A DNA stretch of 64,000 nt from NCBI RefSeq assembly GCF_000751075.1, contig NZ_CCMG01000002.1, positions 1 to 64,000 of the forward strand, written 5' to 3'. How positions within the stretch are numbered: position 1 is the first letter of the stretch; every line of letters starts with the position of its first letter. The notes below the pieces were generated by a model. The model searched no databases, was not told the origin of the DNA, and was given only the letters and a program-made list of their open reading frames with translations. Positions 19,736 to 29,160 of the stretch are shown here, one piece after another. This stretch comes from Rickettsia tamurae. Its GTDB lineage: Bacteria > Pseudomonadota > Alphaproteobacteria > Rickettsiales > Rickettsiaceae. Position numbers and translations under genes: made by a program.

Positions 19736-20347
19736 TTAATGCATAAAAATATCGATTTCATTCCAACCGAGTAAATCTAAATTAGTTCTTGTCGGTAAAA
19801 AACGGAAAATATCTTGGGCAAGTTCATATCTATTTTCTTTAAGTAGCATTTTTTGTAAAATATCTTTTAACTGATGCAAATAAAGCACATCTTTTGCTGC
19901 ATATTCTTTTTGTTCTGAAGATAAATTGTCAGCACCCCAATAGGAAGATTGTTGTTGTTTTGAAATATTTATATTAAGCAATTCTCGGCACAAATCCTTA
20001 AGTCCATGACTATCGGTATAAGTTCTAACTAGTTTTGAAGATATTTTAGTACAAAAGATATTTTCTAAATCTATACTTAAATATTTTTTTATGGATGCTA
20101 GATCAAATCTAGCAAAATGAAATATCTTGCATCTAGTTTTATCTAGTAATAATGCTTTTAAATTAGGAGCTGTATAATCTTGATTTGTAAAATGAACAAG
20201 ATGAGCTTCACCATTGCCGTTACTAAATTGTAGCAAACATAGTTTATCTCTATGTAGATTTAGCCCCATTGTCTCGGTGTCTATAGCTAGATCTCCTTCA
20301 AGTTCAAAATTATTAGGTAGGTCGTTTTGATAAATTTTTATAGTCAT
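19736..20347 (-). CDS. ribonuclease D-like 3'-5' exonuclease
   Basis: DEDD-superfamily exonuclease that trims RNA 3' ends. The 203-residue protein has the three exonuclease motifs: Exo I AIDTETMGLN (Asp23, Glu25), Exo II around IFHFARFDLASIKKYL and Exo III YAAKDVLYLHQL with the Tyr and Asp pair. It lacks the HRDC domains of E. coli RNase D, which is usual for the short alphaproteobacterial form. It stands alone, with repeats on both sides. Confidence 0.92.
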   Translation of the reverse strand: MTIKIYQNDLPNNFELEGDLAIDTETMGLNLHRDKLCLLQFSNGNGEAHLVHFTNQDYTAPNLKALLLDKTRCKIFHFARFDLASIKKYLSIDLENIFCTKISSKLVRTYTDSHGLKDLCRELLNINISKQQQSSYWGADNLSSEQKEYAAKDVLYLHQLKDILQKMLLKENRYELAQDIFRFLPTRTNLDLLGWNEIDIFMH

Positions 20348-20400
20348 AAATGATTTTTAATTCCTTTTAATCAATAATGTTGTTGTGTGGTTCGTTTTCC

Positions 20401-20502
20401 CGTTATTGCGAGGAAAAGCTGCAAGTTTTGACGAAGCAATCTCGGGAGTTTGTTATTATTTCATGAGATTGCCACGCAGCCTACGGCTGCTCGCAATGAC
20501 GA
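20401..20502. repeat. palindromic element, CGTCATTGCGAG family
   Basis: CGTTATTGCGAGGAAAAGCT and GGCTGCTCGCAATGACG are the ends, with GACGAAGCAATCTC inside. It lies between the ftsB-like stop and the RNase D-like gene. Confidence 0.85.
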
Positions 20503-20505
20503 TAC

Positions 20506-20829
20506 CTACCTTTGACTAGGTGTGTCTTTTATTGTAAACACCTGCTCATTTGGAGCAGCTACTCCTAAAACTTTCTTTGCTTGTTCTTCTAACATATCTT
20601 TATTTAGCGATTCCGTTCGGAGTAATTTGACGTTATGTTCAAGTTCTACTCTTTCTGCTCGTAAGCCTTTTAGTTCATCATAAGCTTTTTCAAGCTGCCT
20701 ATTTACTTTTAAATATGCAATAATCCCTTTGTTACCATATATGCAATGAAAAACAAAATATCCAAGCAGTAAAGCTAAAAAGATATTTAAAATTATTTTT
20801 TTAGAATGATTATTTAAATGTATTATCAT
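20506..20829 (-). CDS. septum formation initiator (FtsB/DivIC-like)
   Basis: Small bitopic division protein expected to bridge FtsQ and FtsL at the septum. The 107 residues comprise one N-terminal membrane helix (about 12-31, IILNIFLALLLGYFVFHCIY), a coiled coil (about 40-80, RQLEKAYDELKGLRAERVEL) and the family's end region EEQAKKVLGVAAPNEQVF. Its ATG overlaps the cdsA stop by four bases, giving an envelope and division operon uppS-cdsA-ftsB. Confidence 0.85.
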   Translation of the reverse strand: MIIHLNNHSKKIILNIFLALLLGYFVFHCIYGNKGIIAYLKVNRQLEKAYDELKGLRAERVELEHNVKLLRTESLNKDMLEEQAKKVLGVAAPNEQVFTIKDTPSQR

Positions 20830-21512
20830 AAATATATATTCATAAGAAATAATACCGGAGCAGTTAAAATAATACTATCAAATCTGTCTAGTACTCCTCC
20901 ATGACCGGGTATTATATGACCGCTATCTTTAATATTAAATTTTCGCTTAAAATATGAAATAAATAAATCACTTAATTGAGCTATTAATGCTAATATACAA
21001 CTAATTATAAACAAATAAATTTTATTTGAAAAATAGTAATTTTCAATATGAAAGTTTGGTATAAAACTAACTAATACCGCAACTAAACCTGCTGATAATA
21101 CTCCCGTAACTAAACCGCTCCAAGTTTTTTTAGGACTGATTTTTGGAGCAAGTTTTGCTCCTTTAAAAGTTTTGCCGCCAATCATAGCGAAAGTATCTAC
21201 CGACCAAATTATGCAAAAATAAAGCATAATAAGCCATCTATTGGTATCTTCCATACTTAAAAATATTAATAGGCTTATAGGAATCGGAATAATAATTAGC
21301 CCGATTAATAGATAAGGAATAGAAGAATAGGTCATATTATACCATTCACTTAACATTCCCATACCTACTATTATCATTAGAATATAGAATAAAGGCTTAA
21401 ACCATAATATAGCTATAACAAATAACGGAACTAAAACTATACCGGACAGGATTCTTAAATATATATTTTGTTTATCTTTTGCCAAATGTTCTTTTCCTTT
21501 TTGAGTAATCAT
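20826..21512 (-). CDS. cdsA: phosphatidate cytidylyltransferase
   Basis: Makes CDP-diacylglycerol from phosphatidate and CTP in the inner membrane, the branch point of phospholipid synthesis. The 228-residue protein is highly hydrophobic (about six membrane helices). It carries the signature region: SPKKTWSG, then SDLFISYFKRKFNIKDSG, then IIPGHGGVLDRFDS. Slightly short for the family, but the catalytic end is complete. Its start lies 41 bases inside uppS and its stop overlaps the ftsB-like gene. Confidence 0.95.
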   Translation of the reverse strand: MITQKGKEHLAKDKQNIYLRILSGIVLVPLFVIAILWFKPLFYILMIIVGMGMLSEWYNMTYSSIPYLLIGLIIIPIPISLLIFLSMEDTNRWLIMLYFCIIWSVDTFAMIGGKTFKGAKLAPKISPKKTWSGLVTGVLSAGLVAVLVSFIPNFHIENYYFSNKIYLFIISCILALIAQLSDLFISYFKRKFNIKDSGHIIPGHGGVLDRFDSIILTAPVLFLMNIYL

Positions 21513-22152
21513 TTATAGCTTCTAGTATATCATCTTTATTAAAATCAGGCCAATATTTGGGTGAGAAATATAATTCAGCATAAGCTGCTTGCCAAAGCAA
21601 GAAATTACTGATGCGATAAACCTCGCCCGGTCTTATTAATAAATCTACATCCGGCATTTCAGGATCATATAAAGCGTGTTGTATATCGCTTTCACTTACT
21701 TCTTTTTTACCGCTTGCAATAATTTTTGTGTAGGCATCAACTATTTCTTGGCGACTTCCATAACTAAAAGCTATACAAAGCGTTATTTTATTATTATTTT
21801 TTGTTAATTCTATAGCATTATTTATTTGTTTTTGCAATGAGCTACTTAATAAATTAAGCCTACCTATTACTTTTATTTTAACGCCGTTTTTATGTAAGCT
21901 GTTTAATTCATTTTTTAAATAGATACTTAATAATTTTATTAAGAAATCTACTTCCGTGCCTGAACGTTGCCAATTTTCGGAAGAGAAAGTATATAAAGTT
22001 ACGTACGGCACGCCAAGATTAATAAACTCAGGGAGTAATTCATGAATTTTATCGGCTCCTGCTTTATGCCCTTCAGATTTTGTTAAGTTATGCCGATCTG
22101 CCCAACGAGCATTACCATCCATTATTATTGCTAAATGTTTTATGTTAGTCAT
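21472..22152 (-). CDS. uppS: isoprenyl transferase (undecaprenyl diphosphate synthase)
   Basis: Makes the C55 lipid carrier for cell-wall sugars. The frame is open to 22221, but its first 23 codons come from a palindromic element, so I place the start at the ATG at 22152 (MTNIKHLAIIMDGNARWA). This carries the catalytic Asp12. Further motifs are GHKAGADKI, TLYTFSSENWQRSGTEVDFL, and DLLIRPGEVYRISNFLLWQAAYAEL for the second isoprenyl site. First gene of the uppS-cdsA-ftsB cluster. Confidence 0.95.
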   Translation of the reverse strand: MTNIKHLAIIMDGNARWADRHNLTKSEGHKAGADKIHELLPEFINLGVPYVTLYTFSSENWQRSGTEVDFLIKLLSIYLKNELNSLHKNGVKIKVIGRLNLLSSSLQKQINNAIELTKNNNKITLCIAFSYGSRQEIVDAYTKIIASGKKEVSESDIQHALYDPEMPDVDLLIRPGEVYRISNFLLWQAAYAELYFSPKYWPDFNKDDILEAINDYSKRKRTFGKR

Positions 22153-22169
22153 TATTTTATATTTTAGAT

Positions 22170-22303
22170 GTTGCTGCATGGATCGAAAAACGTACTCGAT
22201 GTAATACCGTGGCTTGTCCACGGTATCCAGAATAACAACTTAATAATGTTATTTTTTTGTTTATTTTCCTGGATCCCGTGAATAAATCACGGGATGACAG
22301 AGA
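22170..22303. repeat. palindromic element, GTCATCCCGTGG family with outer GTTGC...GATCGAAAAACG flank
   Basis: Inner arms are TAATACCGTGGCTTGTCC and the right end ATAAATCACGGGATGACA; an outer left flank TTGCTGCATGGATCGAAAAA precedes them. It occupies the uppS leader region. Confidence 0.8.
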
Positions 22304-22312
22304 AAACAAAAG

Positions 22313-23752
22313 CTATATTTTAGGTATTTCGATTCTTACCGATAGTCCGCCTAAATCCTTGCTATCTTCTAAATAAATAGAGCCTTTGTGATCGTTTATT
22401 ATTTCTTTAGTAATAGCAAGCCCAAGTCCTACGTTACTTGCATTATCAAGCTGTCTTGCTTTATCTGATCTATAAAACGGTTTAAATACAAGGTGTTTTT
22501 CCGTATCATCTATACCGGGACCGTTATCCTCAATAATTATAGCTACGGTAGATGAATTATCTTTTGAAGATATCTTAATTTTAGTGCCATATTTTATAGC
22601 GTTACCGATTAAATTGGACAAGGCTCTTTCAAAAGAATTCGGCTTAATTCGTACTTCTAGTTTATCTAAATTAGTAGATTTTATAAATTCAATATCTACA
22701 TGTGACCATTTGTTTAAAAGATGTTCCATCCAAGGTAATAATAAAATTTCTTCAAATTCTTCTGTACTTTCACCTTTAGCAAAATCTAAATAAGAATTTA
22801 TCATTTGCTGCATAGTTAATATATCTTGTTTTAACCCTTTGATTTCTTCGCTTTCTTCCATCAATTCAAGTTGTAGCTTCATTCTTGTTAAAGGAGTTCT
22901 AAGATCATGCGAAATCATAGCAAGCATAGTGGTTCTTTTAGTAATTTGTTTTTCTATACGGGCTTTCATTTTTAAAAAAGCAAGCCCTGCTTTTCTTATT
23001 TCTAAGGCTCCTGAAGGTTTGAAATTTTTGCCTTTTAAAACACCTTGACCAAATTTATCCATGCTATCCGCAAGAGTGAGTATTGATTTAATTTGATTTT
23101 TGGAGAAAATAATAGAAACAGAAAGTAATATAACTGTTAAAGATATAATCCATAAAACAAATATATATACTGTAGGATTAAGTAGTAACTTTGCAGGAAA
23201 AGTAATATATAATATTCCATCTTTTAATTCTAAAAATACTTCAATTTTATTTTCTTTATTTAGTTTAACTATATTTTTTTCATGGATTTTTGTAGCTAAA
23301 ATATTTTTAAATATAGTTAGAGGCTCACTTAATTTAGGTTGTTTTATAGATAACTTTTTACTAAGCTGAAATTGATAAGATAAATTAAGATAATTTTCCG
23401 ATAAATGGGTTATCTCTCTTGAATTATTTCTATGTTCTTTAATCAGTGATTCTATTTCATTGATAATAATAGTACTAGTATAATATGAAACATTATACCA
23501 ATGACGATCGTAAAACAAAAATATAGCAACGATTTGTCCTATTAAAATCGGAATGATTATAATAAACATAAACCGTACAAATAATGTTCTCGGTAAAGCA
23601 TATTTCAAAGAACTTGATACAAGCGAATTTTTCAAGACTCGCCTATGTTCACGTATTTTTATACGCTGTGCAGGCTCGCTTTTAAATTCATCTTGTCTGA
23701 AGCTCTTTGAAATATACTGTAATAATTTAGATATAAAGTGCATAGCCCTCAT
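22313..23752 (-). CDS. sensor histidine kinase (EnvZ-like) with palindromic-element insert
   Basis: Inner-membrane sensor that phosphorylates the regulator encoded just upstream. The 479-residue protein has helix 1 at about 58-80, a periplasmic loop, helix 2 at about 195-216, HAMP at about 217-270, His282 in MISHDLRTPLTRMKLQLE, an N box NLIGNAIKYG, and G boxes DNGPGIDD and GLGLAITKEI. Residues about 13-51 (with SFRQDEFKSEPAQRIKIRE) are encoded by a palindromic element inside the cytoplasmic N-terminal tail. The start overlaps the regulator's stop by 26 bases (17 if the next ATG at 23743 is used), so expression is coupled. The signal sensed is unknown. Confidence 0.93.
   Translation of the reverse strand: MRAMHFISKLLQYISKSFRQDEFKSEPAQRIKIREHRRVLKNSLVSSSLKYALPRTLFVRFMFIIIIPILIGQIVAIFLFYDRHWYNVSYYTSTIIINEIESLIKEHRNNSREITHLSENYLNLSYQFQLSKKLSIKQPKLSEPLTIFKNILATKIHEKNIVKLNKENKIEVFLELKDGILYITFPAKLLLNPTVYIFVLWIISLTVILLSVSIIFSKNQIKSILTLADSMDKFGQGVLKGKNFKPSGALEIRKAGLAFLKMKARIEKQITKRTTMLAMISHDLRTPLTRMKLQLELMEESEEIKGLKQDILTMQQMINSYLDFAKGESTEEFEEILLLPWMEHLLNKWSHVDIEFIKSTNLDKLEVRIKPNSFERALSNLIGNAIKYGTKIKISSKDNSSTVAIIIEDNGPGIDDTEKHLVFKPFYRSDKARQLDNASNVGLGLAITKEIINDHKGSIYLEDSKDLGGLSVRIEIPKI
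23601..23715. repeat. palindromic element in frame inside the histidine kinase gene
   Basis: Inverted ends TATTTCAAAG and CTTTGAAATA, and the core TATACGCTGTGCAGGCTC shared with 6596-6702. Read on the minus strand it gives an arginine- and lysine-rich peptide of about 38 residues. Confidence 0.85.
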
Positions 23753-24407
23753 TACGCACGGTTTTTAAATATTTCGGTTCTTTTGGGTTGTCTTCTATTT
23801 TGTTTCTTATTCTTGTAATTTGTACGTCGATAGAACGCATACTAAGCCCTCCCATTATTTTTGAAAGTTCAAAACGACTAGTAGATTTACCGGAATTTTT
23901 TATTAATATCTCAAGTAATTTTTGTTCAGTAGAGCTAAGAGATACAATTTGATTATTCTTGGTAAATTCTTTTGTATCGGAATTATAAAAATTATTGCCG
24001 AATTTAATTATATTCGTTTCTTTTTTAAAGTTATTATAATTATTGATTAAGTTATTTATCCGAAGTAATAATTCTCTCGGTTCAAAAGGTTTAGTTATAT
24101 AATCAGAGGCACCGGCTTCAAGTCCTTTAACACGGTCATCGGCTTCCGATAAAGCAGTAAGCATAACTATAGGAATATTATTACCGGCATCCCTTATAGT
24201 AGTAGCAAAATCAAGCCCTGTTATTTCAGGTAACATAACATCTAAAATAATTAAATCATAATTAGAAGTTTTTAATAGATTTTTAGCTTCTATGACTGAG
24301 CTTGCCGTTGATACTAAAAACTCGTTATTATTTAAAAACTGCTTTAAAAGTGCTAATATTCTGCTATCATCATCAACGATTAAAATATGTGCTTTGTATG
24401 TATGCAT
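23727..24407 (-). CDS. OmpR-family response regulator
   Basis: DNA-binding transcription factor of the two-component pair. From the ATG at 24407 it is 226 residues. The receiver domain has acidic cluster VDDD (11-14), phospho-acceptor Asp56 (LIILDVMLPE), conserved TAL and the YITKPF lysine. A winged-helix domain follows, with STEQKLLEIL and SMRSIDVQITRIRNKIED. The frame is open to 24509, but MHTYKAHILIVDDD is the family-like start. The 27 bases just before the ATG match the end of a palindromic element also found before recR. Confidence 0.95.
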   Translation of the reverse strand: MHTYKAHILIVDDDSRILALLKQFLNNNEFLVSTASSVIEAKNLLKTSNYDLIILDVMLPEITGLDFATTIRDAGNNIPIVMLTALSEADDRVKGLEAGASDYITKPFEPRELLLRINNLINNYNNFKKETNIIKFGNNFYNSDTKEFTKNNQIVSLSSTEQKLLEILIKNSGKSTSRFELSKIMGGLSMRSIDVQITRIRNKIEDNPKEPKYLKTVRNEGYALYI

Positions 24408-24434
24408 GTATACTCGTTTAATTTGAAAAATTGG
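24408..24434. repeat. truncated palindromic element forming the regulator leader
   Basis: Read on the minus strand, CCAATTTTTCAAATTAAACG then AGTATAC lead straight into the ATG of the response regulator. The same sequence ends the element at 36034-36160 just before recR. It lies in the divergent gap between the regulator and ilvE. Confidence 0.75.
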
Positions 24435-24502
24435 TATTAGCTTTTCTATCATATACCAGCTTGCAATGACTATTGACAATACTTTAATATAAATATAGGT
24501 TA

Positions 24503-25375
24503 ATGACAATGATAAAACTAGAGCAAATTTTTTGGCATATTTGGATTAACGGTGATTTAGTTCCTTATCAATTTGCAAGGATTCATGTTTTAACTCATAG
24601 CCTGCATTATTCAGGATCGGTATTTGAGGGTGAGAGAGCTTATAACGGCAAAGTTTTTAAACTAAAAGAACATACGGAAAGATTAATAAAATCAGCAGAA
24701 GCATTAGGTTTGAAAGTACCGTATAATGTTGATGAGATTATGAAAGCTCATGAACTTGTAATAAAACAAAATAATATTAAGGATGCATACATAAGACCGC
24801 TTATTTGGAGTGGAGACGAGTCGCTAAATATCACTAATCAGTATTTATCTACTAATCTTTTGATTGCCGGTATTCCATCTATGCCGAGGTCTTTTGAGAA
24901 AGGTATAAATTTGCATGTAAGCCACTGGCGTAAAGCAATGCCTGATAGCACGCCGGTACAATCTAAATCCGCCGCTCAATATAATATGGCAATAACGAGT
25001 AAAAAAGAAGCTAAAGCTCTTGGCTATGATGATGCATTATTACTTGATTATGAAGGGTATATCGCTGAATGCACTACAACAAATATTTTCTTTGTTAAAG
25101 ATAAAACATTATATACTCCAATTGCTGATAGGTTTTTAAACGGTATAACAAGACAGACTATTATTGAAATTGCAAAAGATTTAGGTCTAGAAGTAAAAGA
25201 AGAGCGTTTAAAATTAGAGCAAATAGAGGATTTTACCGGATGCTTTGTTACAGGCACGGCAATCGAGGTACAAAATATTGATTCTATAGATTTAGGCAAT
25301 AAAAAGATTACTTTCGATGATCATCAAATTGCAGATCGTTTGAAAGAAGAGTATGGGCGTGTTGTTAGGGAGTAG
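24503..25375 (+). CDS. ilvE: branched-chain amino acid aminotransferase
   Basis: PLP enzyme that interconverts branched-chain amino acids and 2-oxo acids. The 290-residue fold-type IV protein shows [18 protein letters not shown], the PLP-binding Lys155 ([10 protein letters not shown]), and Glu189 in [26 protein letters not shown] and [10 protein letters not shown] follow in the cofactor-binding region. Two ATG codons (24503 and 24509) are possible starts. It is divergent from the OmpR-like gene. In a bacterium lacking most amino-acid synthesis it may mainly degrade or balance host-derived amino acids. Confidence 0.95.
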   Translation: MTMIKLEQIFWHIWINGDLVPYQFARIHVLTHSLHYSGSVFEGERAYNGKVFKLKEHTERLIKSAEALGLKVPYNVDEIMKAHELVIKQNNIKDAYIRPLIWSGDESLNITNQYLSTNLLIAGIPSMPRSFEKGINLHVSHWRKAMPDSTPVQSKSAAQYNMAITSKKEAKALGYDDALLLDYEGYIAECTTTNIFFVKDKTLYTPIADRFLNGITRQTIIEIAKDLGLEVKEERLKLEQIEDFTGCFVTGTAIEVQNIDSIDLGNKKITFDDHQIADRLKEEYGRVVRE

Positions 25376-25419
25376 AAGAAACGTCATTGTGGGAGGTATT
25401 GCCCGTGCGTGGACCGAGT

Positions 25420-25522
25420 CGTCATTGCGAGCAGTCGTAGACTGCGTGGCAATCTCATCAAATAATAACAAACTCCTGAGATTGCTTCGTTGAATTACTA
25501 CGTAATTCTTCTCGCAATGACG
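25420..25522. repeat. palindromic element, CGTCATTGCGAG family
   Basis: CGTCATTGCGAGCAGTCGTA and TTCTCGCAATGACGA are the ends, with GAGATTGCTTCGTTG inside. Lies between ilvE and dapA. Confidence 0.87.
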
Positions 25523-25556
25523 ATTTAATAAGCTAAACAATTAAAATCAAAAAATC

Positions 25557-26441
25557 ATGCATAACATATTTAAAGGTTTAATTACTGCACTTATAACACC
25601 TTTTAAAGATAATAAGTTAGACTTATATGCTTTAGAGAGAATTTTAAAATATCAAATAAAGCATGAAGTCGATGCAGTATTAATTGCAGGCTCAACCGGA
25701 GAAGGTAGTAGTTTAAGCTTTGAAGAATATAAATTATTACTGCAAACTAGCGTAGAAATCGTTAATAAGCGTATTTCTATAATAAGCGGGTGTTCATCAA
25801 ATAATACTGCTTATGCACGAGAACTTGCAGCGGAATCTACAAAAATCGGTGTAGATGGTTTTATGGCTAGTCCGCCATCTTATGTAAAACCTACCCAACA
25901 CGGGATTTATAAGCATTTTGAAGCATTGCATGAAGCGTGTAATCTACCTATTATGTTATATTCAGCTCCAACTAGAAGCGGAGTAGATTTTTCTGATGAG
26001 ACAATATTGAGACTTAGCAAGCTACTGCGTATTTTAGCATTAAAAGATTGTGGCGTAGATTTAGAACGTCTATTGCGGATTAGAGCAATAGTTAAAGAGG
26101 ATTTCAACATTTTAACCGGTAATGATGAAGTAGTCTTAGCTTTTAACGCTCAAGGTGGGGTAGGGTGGACTTCCGTAGCTTCTAATATTGCTCCCAATAT
26201 GTGTAAAGAGCTATTAGAGAAGTGGTATAAGAATGATACTAAAGGAGCATTAGGAATCCATCAGAAATTACTGCCTTTATATAAAGCATTATTTGTAGAA
26301 TCTAATCCGATTCCAATAAAATATGCTGCACATTATTTAGGTTTATGTGAAAATGAAATTAGACTCCCATTAACTGAAGCAAGTGATAGTGCTAAAAAAC
26401 AAATTGAAAACATCATAACATCACTATCCATAAAAATATGA
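25557..26441 (+). CDS. dapA: 4-hydroxy-tetrahydrodipicolinate synthase
   Basis: Condenses pyruvate with aspartate semialdehyde, the first committed step toward diaminopimelate for peptidoglycan. The 294-residue TIM barrel has [15 protein letters not shown] for the substrate loop, Tyr135 and Arg140 ([13 protein letters not shown]), and the Schiff-base Lys163 in ALKDCGVDL. The usual surroundings (KEATGD) are replaced here by KDCGVD. The ATGA overlap with smpB suggests translational coupling. Confidence 0.94.
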   Translation: MHNIFKGLITALITPFKDNKLDLYALERILKYQIKHEVDAVLIAGSTGEGSSLSFEEYKLLLQTSVEIVNKRISIISGCSSNNTAYARELAAESTKIGVDGFMASPPSYVKPTQHGIYKHFEALHEACNLPIMLYSAPTRSGVDFSDETILRLSKLLRILALKDCGVDLERLLRIRAIVKEDFNILTGNDEVVLAFNAQGGVGWTSVASNIAPNMCKELLEKWYKNDTKGALGIHQKLLPLYKALFVESNPIPIKYAAHYLGLCENEIRLPLTEASDSAKKQIENIITSLSIKI

Positions 26442-26896
26442 CCGAATATAAGAAAGTTATTGCACAAAATAAGAAAGCCCTTTTTAATTATTTTATTGAA
26501 GAAAGATTAGAAGCAGGTATTGTATTAAAGGGTAGTGAAGTACAGTCTCTGCGTCAAGGCAAAGCTTCTATAGAAGAAAGCCATGCGGCAGATACCGGAC
26601 ATGAGGTATTTTTGTATAACTGCCATATTGCAGAATATGAAAAAGCGAATAGATTTAATCATTCTACTCGTAGACCGCGTAAATTATTGTTGCATACTAA
26701 AGAGATAAAGAAAATTATCGGTAGAATTAGAATAAAAGGCTATACGCTAGTAGCTCTTTCTATGTATTTTAATAAAAAAAATAAAGTGAAAGTTGAACTT
26801 GGTATTGCTAAAGGTAAGAAATTACATGATAAAAGAGAGTCAATTAAAGAAAAAGACTGGAAAAGAGATCAGAGCAGATTAATAAGACAGAAGTAA
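26438..26896 (+). CDS. smpB: SsrA (tmRNA)-binding protein
   Basis: Delivers tmRNA to stalled ribosomes in trans-translation. The 152-residue OB-fold protein has [20 protein letters not shown], an RPRKLLLH segment and the basic C-terminal tail [20 protein letters not shown] that reaches the decoding centre. Complete, normal length. It overlaps dapA by four bases. Confidence 0.97.
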   Translation: MTEYKKVIAQNKKALFNYFIEERLEAGIVLKGSEVQSLRQGKASIEESHAADTGHEVFLYNCHIAEYEKANRFNHSTRRPRKLLLHTKEIKKIIGRIRIKGYTLVALSMYFNKKNKVKVELGIAKGKKLHDKRESIKEKDWKRDQSRLIRQK

Positions 26897-26901
26897 TGGA
26901 T

Positions 26902-27049
26902 TTTGTTGTGTGGGCTCGACGTATTCGGTGTCATCCCGTGGCTTGACCACGGTATCCAGAAAAATAAACTTTAATATCAATAATTTTAATATTTTAAGCT
27001 GGATAGCAGTATGACAACGGAAAAACCTATCCATGATCCATGCAGCAAA
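26902..27049. repeat. palindromic element, GTCATCCCGTGG family with outer flanks
   Basis: The inner left arm TGTCATCCCGTGGCTTGACC (26929) and right arm GGATAGCAGTATGACAAC (27000-27017) are flanked outside by TTGTTGTGTGGGCTCGAC and CATGATCCATGCAGCAA. Lies between smpB and the DsbA-like gene. Confidence 0.8.
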
Positions 27050-27125
27050 TAACCGAACTAGATGACATTGAACCAGCTTTCTTGAAATGAAGTAAAAACA
27101 ATTTAGAATTTTTAAAAAGGTATTT

Positions 27126-27926
27126 ATGCAGCATATTATATGTAAAATATTGGTTATATTTGTAGTTGTGATAGGAGTTTTATTTGTTTTCAAAACAATG
27201 AAAACTTATTCTACAAATCCGGTTTCCGTTGAGGTTAAACAAAGCGAGGATGCAAGGAAATGTGAAGAGGAAAGAGTCCAAGAAATAATCAAAGATTATT
27301 TGCTTAAAACTCCGGAAATAATAATAGAATCAATAGAAGGGTTGCAAAAACGTAAAGTACAGGAAAATGAGACTAAAGTTAATAACTATCTAAAAGATAA
27401 TAAGTTAGGTATTGAGGATAGCACAAGCTTTCCTGTTATAGGAAATAAAGACGATGATGTAACAATAATTGCTTTTTATGATTATAATTGTTCTTATTGT
27501 AAAAAAGGTGATGTTTCTATAAATGAATTATTGCAAAATGATCCAAAAGTTAAAGTTATATTACGACCGCTTCCTATCCTTGGAGATGCTTCCGAATATC
27601 TTGCAAGAATAGTTTTAGCCGTTTATAAGGTCAATCCAAGTAAATTTAAAGCTGTTCATGATGAATTAATAAAAATAAGAGATGTTTCTAAGGAATCTAT
27701 AAAAGAATTATTAACCGAGAATGGCTTAAATGCTACGGAAATTGAAGAAATTGCCGATAGCAATGAGATTAAAGATTTAATTACTCAAAATATGAAAATA
27801 GCTAGAAGCCTTAGAATCCAAGGAGTACCTGCGTATATAATTGATTCAAAATTAATACCTGGGTTAATAGATTTTCCACAATTACTAAATATAGTTAAAG
27901 AAATTAGGGATAATAAGAGTTCTTAA
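27126..27926 (+). CDS. DsbA-like thiol:disulfide oxidoreductase
   Basis: Membrane-anchored thioredoxin-fold protein, probably forming or shuffling disulfides in periplasmic or surface proteins. The 266 residues have one N-terminal helix (about 5-24), a charged linker with a coiled-coil tendency (40-95) and a DsbA-like domain. The active site is Cys122-Ser-Tyr-Cys125 in YDYNCSYCKKGD, and the cis-proline loop is RIQGVPAYII. The layout resembles Com1/BdbD-type proteins of intracellular bacteria. A CSYC active site is less common than CPHC, so the redox role (oxidase or isomerase) is open. Confidence 0.88.
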   Translation: MQHIICKILVIFVVVIGVLFVFKTMKTYSTNPVSVEVKQSEDARKCEEERVQEIIKDYLLKTPEIIIESIEGLQKRKVQENETKVNNYLKDNKLGIEDSTSFPVIGNKDDDVTIIAFYDYNCSYCKKGDVSINELLQNDPKVKVILRPLPILGDASEYLARIVLAVYKVNPSKFKAVHDELIKIRDVSKESIKELLTENGLNATEIEEIADSNEIKDLITQNMKIARSLRIQGVPAYIIDSKLIPGLIDFPQLLNIVKEIRDNKSS

Positions 27927-27951
27927 GAATTGTTGCGTAGATCGGTTTTTC

Positions 27952-28135
27952 TGTCATTGCGAGGAAAAACTGTAAGTTTTAACGAGGCAATCCAGTAAAA
28001 AATTCTGTAAATCAGAATTTTTATTATTTTTTCTAGATTGCCACGCTCCTTGCGATGAGCGAAGCGACGTGGCAACCTTGTCAAGCATCCTGAGATTGCT
28101 TCGTCAATTACTTACGTACTTTCCTCGCAATGACG
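27952..28135. repeat. double palindromic element, CGTCATTGCGAG family
   Basis: Starts GTCATTGCGAGGAAAAACTG and ends TTCCTCGCAATGACGA. Inside is a second partial set of ends (GATTGCCACGCTCCTTGCGA) and a TTCTGTAAATCAGAA hairpin, so two copies seem fused. It separates the DsbA-like gene and the oppositely oriented sucD. Confidence 0.75.
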
Positions 28136-28138
28136 AAT

Positions 28139-29017
28139 TTAGCCTTTATTCAGTAAATCCAGCATAGTTTTACCGATATCGGCAGGGGATCTAGTAATAG
28201 TTACGCCGGCACTTTGTAGAGCTTCAAGCTTATCTTCGGCACTTCCTTTTCCTCCGGCAATAATAGCTCCGGCATGTCCCATTCTTTTACCTGGAGGTGC
28301 TGTAATACCTGCAATAAAGCTAACAATAGGCTTCTTAATTTTTGATTGTTTGATAAACTCAGCTGCATCTTCTTCCGCATTACCGCCAATTTCACCAATC
28401 ATAATAATTGCTTTTGTCTCATCATCTTTCAAAAACATTTCAATACAATCAACAAAATTAGTATCGTTAACAGGATCGCCGCCTATACCGACACACGTAG
28501 ATTGTCCAAGTCCTACTGCTGTTGTCTGTGCTACTGCTTCATAAGTTAGAGTACCTGATCTTGAAACAATACCTATCGTTCCTCTTTTATGAATATGCCC
28601 AGGCATAATACCGATTTTACATTCACCCGGTGTGATAACCCCAGGGCAGTTAGGACCGATTAATCTAGTTTTAGAGCCGACTAAAACACGTTTTACTTTT
28701 ACCATATCAAGTACCGGGATTCCTTCCGTTATACATACTACTACTTCAATTTCGGCATCGATTGCTTCTAATATCGAATCAGCGGCAAAGCCGGGCGGAA
28801 CATATATAACGCTCGCATTTGCACCGGTTTTTGCTTTTGCTTCATGTACGGTATTATATACAGGTAAATCAAGGTGAGTATGACCGCCTTTGCCAGGTGT
28901 AACACCGCCAACCATGTTAGTGCCATAAGCTATCGCTTGTTCAGAGTGAAAAGTTCCTTGTGAACCAGTAAAACCCTGACAGATAACTTTTGTTTTTTTA
29001 TTTATTAATATTGCCAT
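28139..29017 (-). CDS. sucD: succinyl-CoA synthetase alpha subunit
   Basis: Catalytic subunit of the citrate-cycle enzyme that makes ATP or GTP from succinyl-CoA. The 292-residue protein begins [20 protein letters not shown]. It has the CoA-binding fold ([21 protein letters not shown]), [13 protein letters not shown] and the phosphorylated His248 in [10 protein letters not shown]. Complete. It follows sucC on the same strand, separated by a palindromic element. Confidence 0.98.
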   Translation of the reverse strand: MAILINKKTKVICQGFTGSQGTFHSEQAIAYGTNMVGGVTPGKGGHTHLDLPVYNTVHEAKAKTGANASVIYVPPGFAADSILEAIDAEIEVVVCITEGIPVLDMVKVKRVLVGSKTRLIGPNCPGVITPGECKIGIMPGHIHKRGTIGIVSRSGTLTYEAVAQTTAVGLGQSTCVGIGGDPVNDTNFVDCIEMFLKDDETKAIIMIGEIGGNAEEDAAEFIKQSKIKKPIVSFIAGITAPPGKRMGHAGAIIAGGKGSAEDKLEALQSAGVTITRSPADIGKTMLDLLNKG

Positions 29018-29051
29018 TTTTAATACGCTATTTTAAAAATTTGTTGTATTT

Positions 29052-29160
29052 AATACTGTTTGTATTTCAAGAATTGAATTTTATAGCGTACATATAGTAC
29101 GTGAGGCATCACGAGTCCTTGATAAAATGAAAGAGCAATTCTTGAAATATAAGCAGTATT
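29052..29160. repeat. palindromic element between sucC and sucD
   Basis: Inverted ends AATACTG...TATTTCAAGAATTG and CAATTCTTGAAATA...CAGTATT, with a CGTACATATAGTACG hairpin in the middle. Its outer end overlaps the sucC stop. It may change the sucC:sucD ratio by altering the message between the two genes. Confidence 0.8.
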
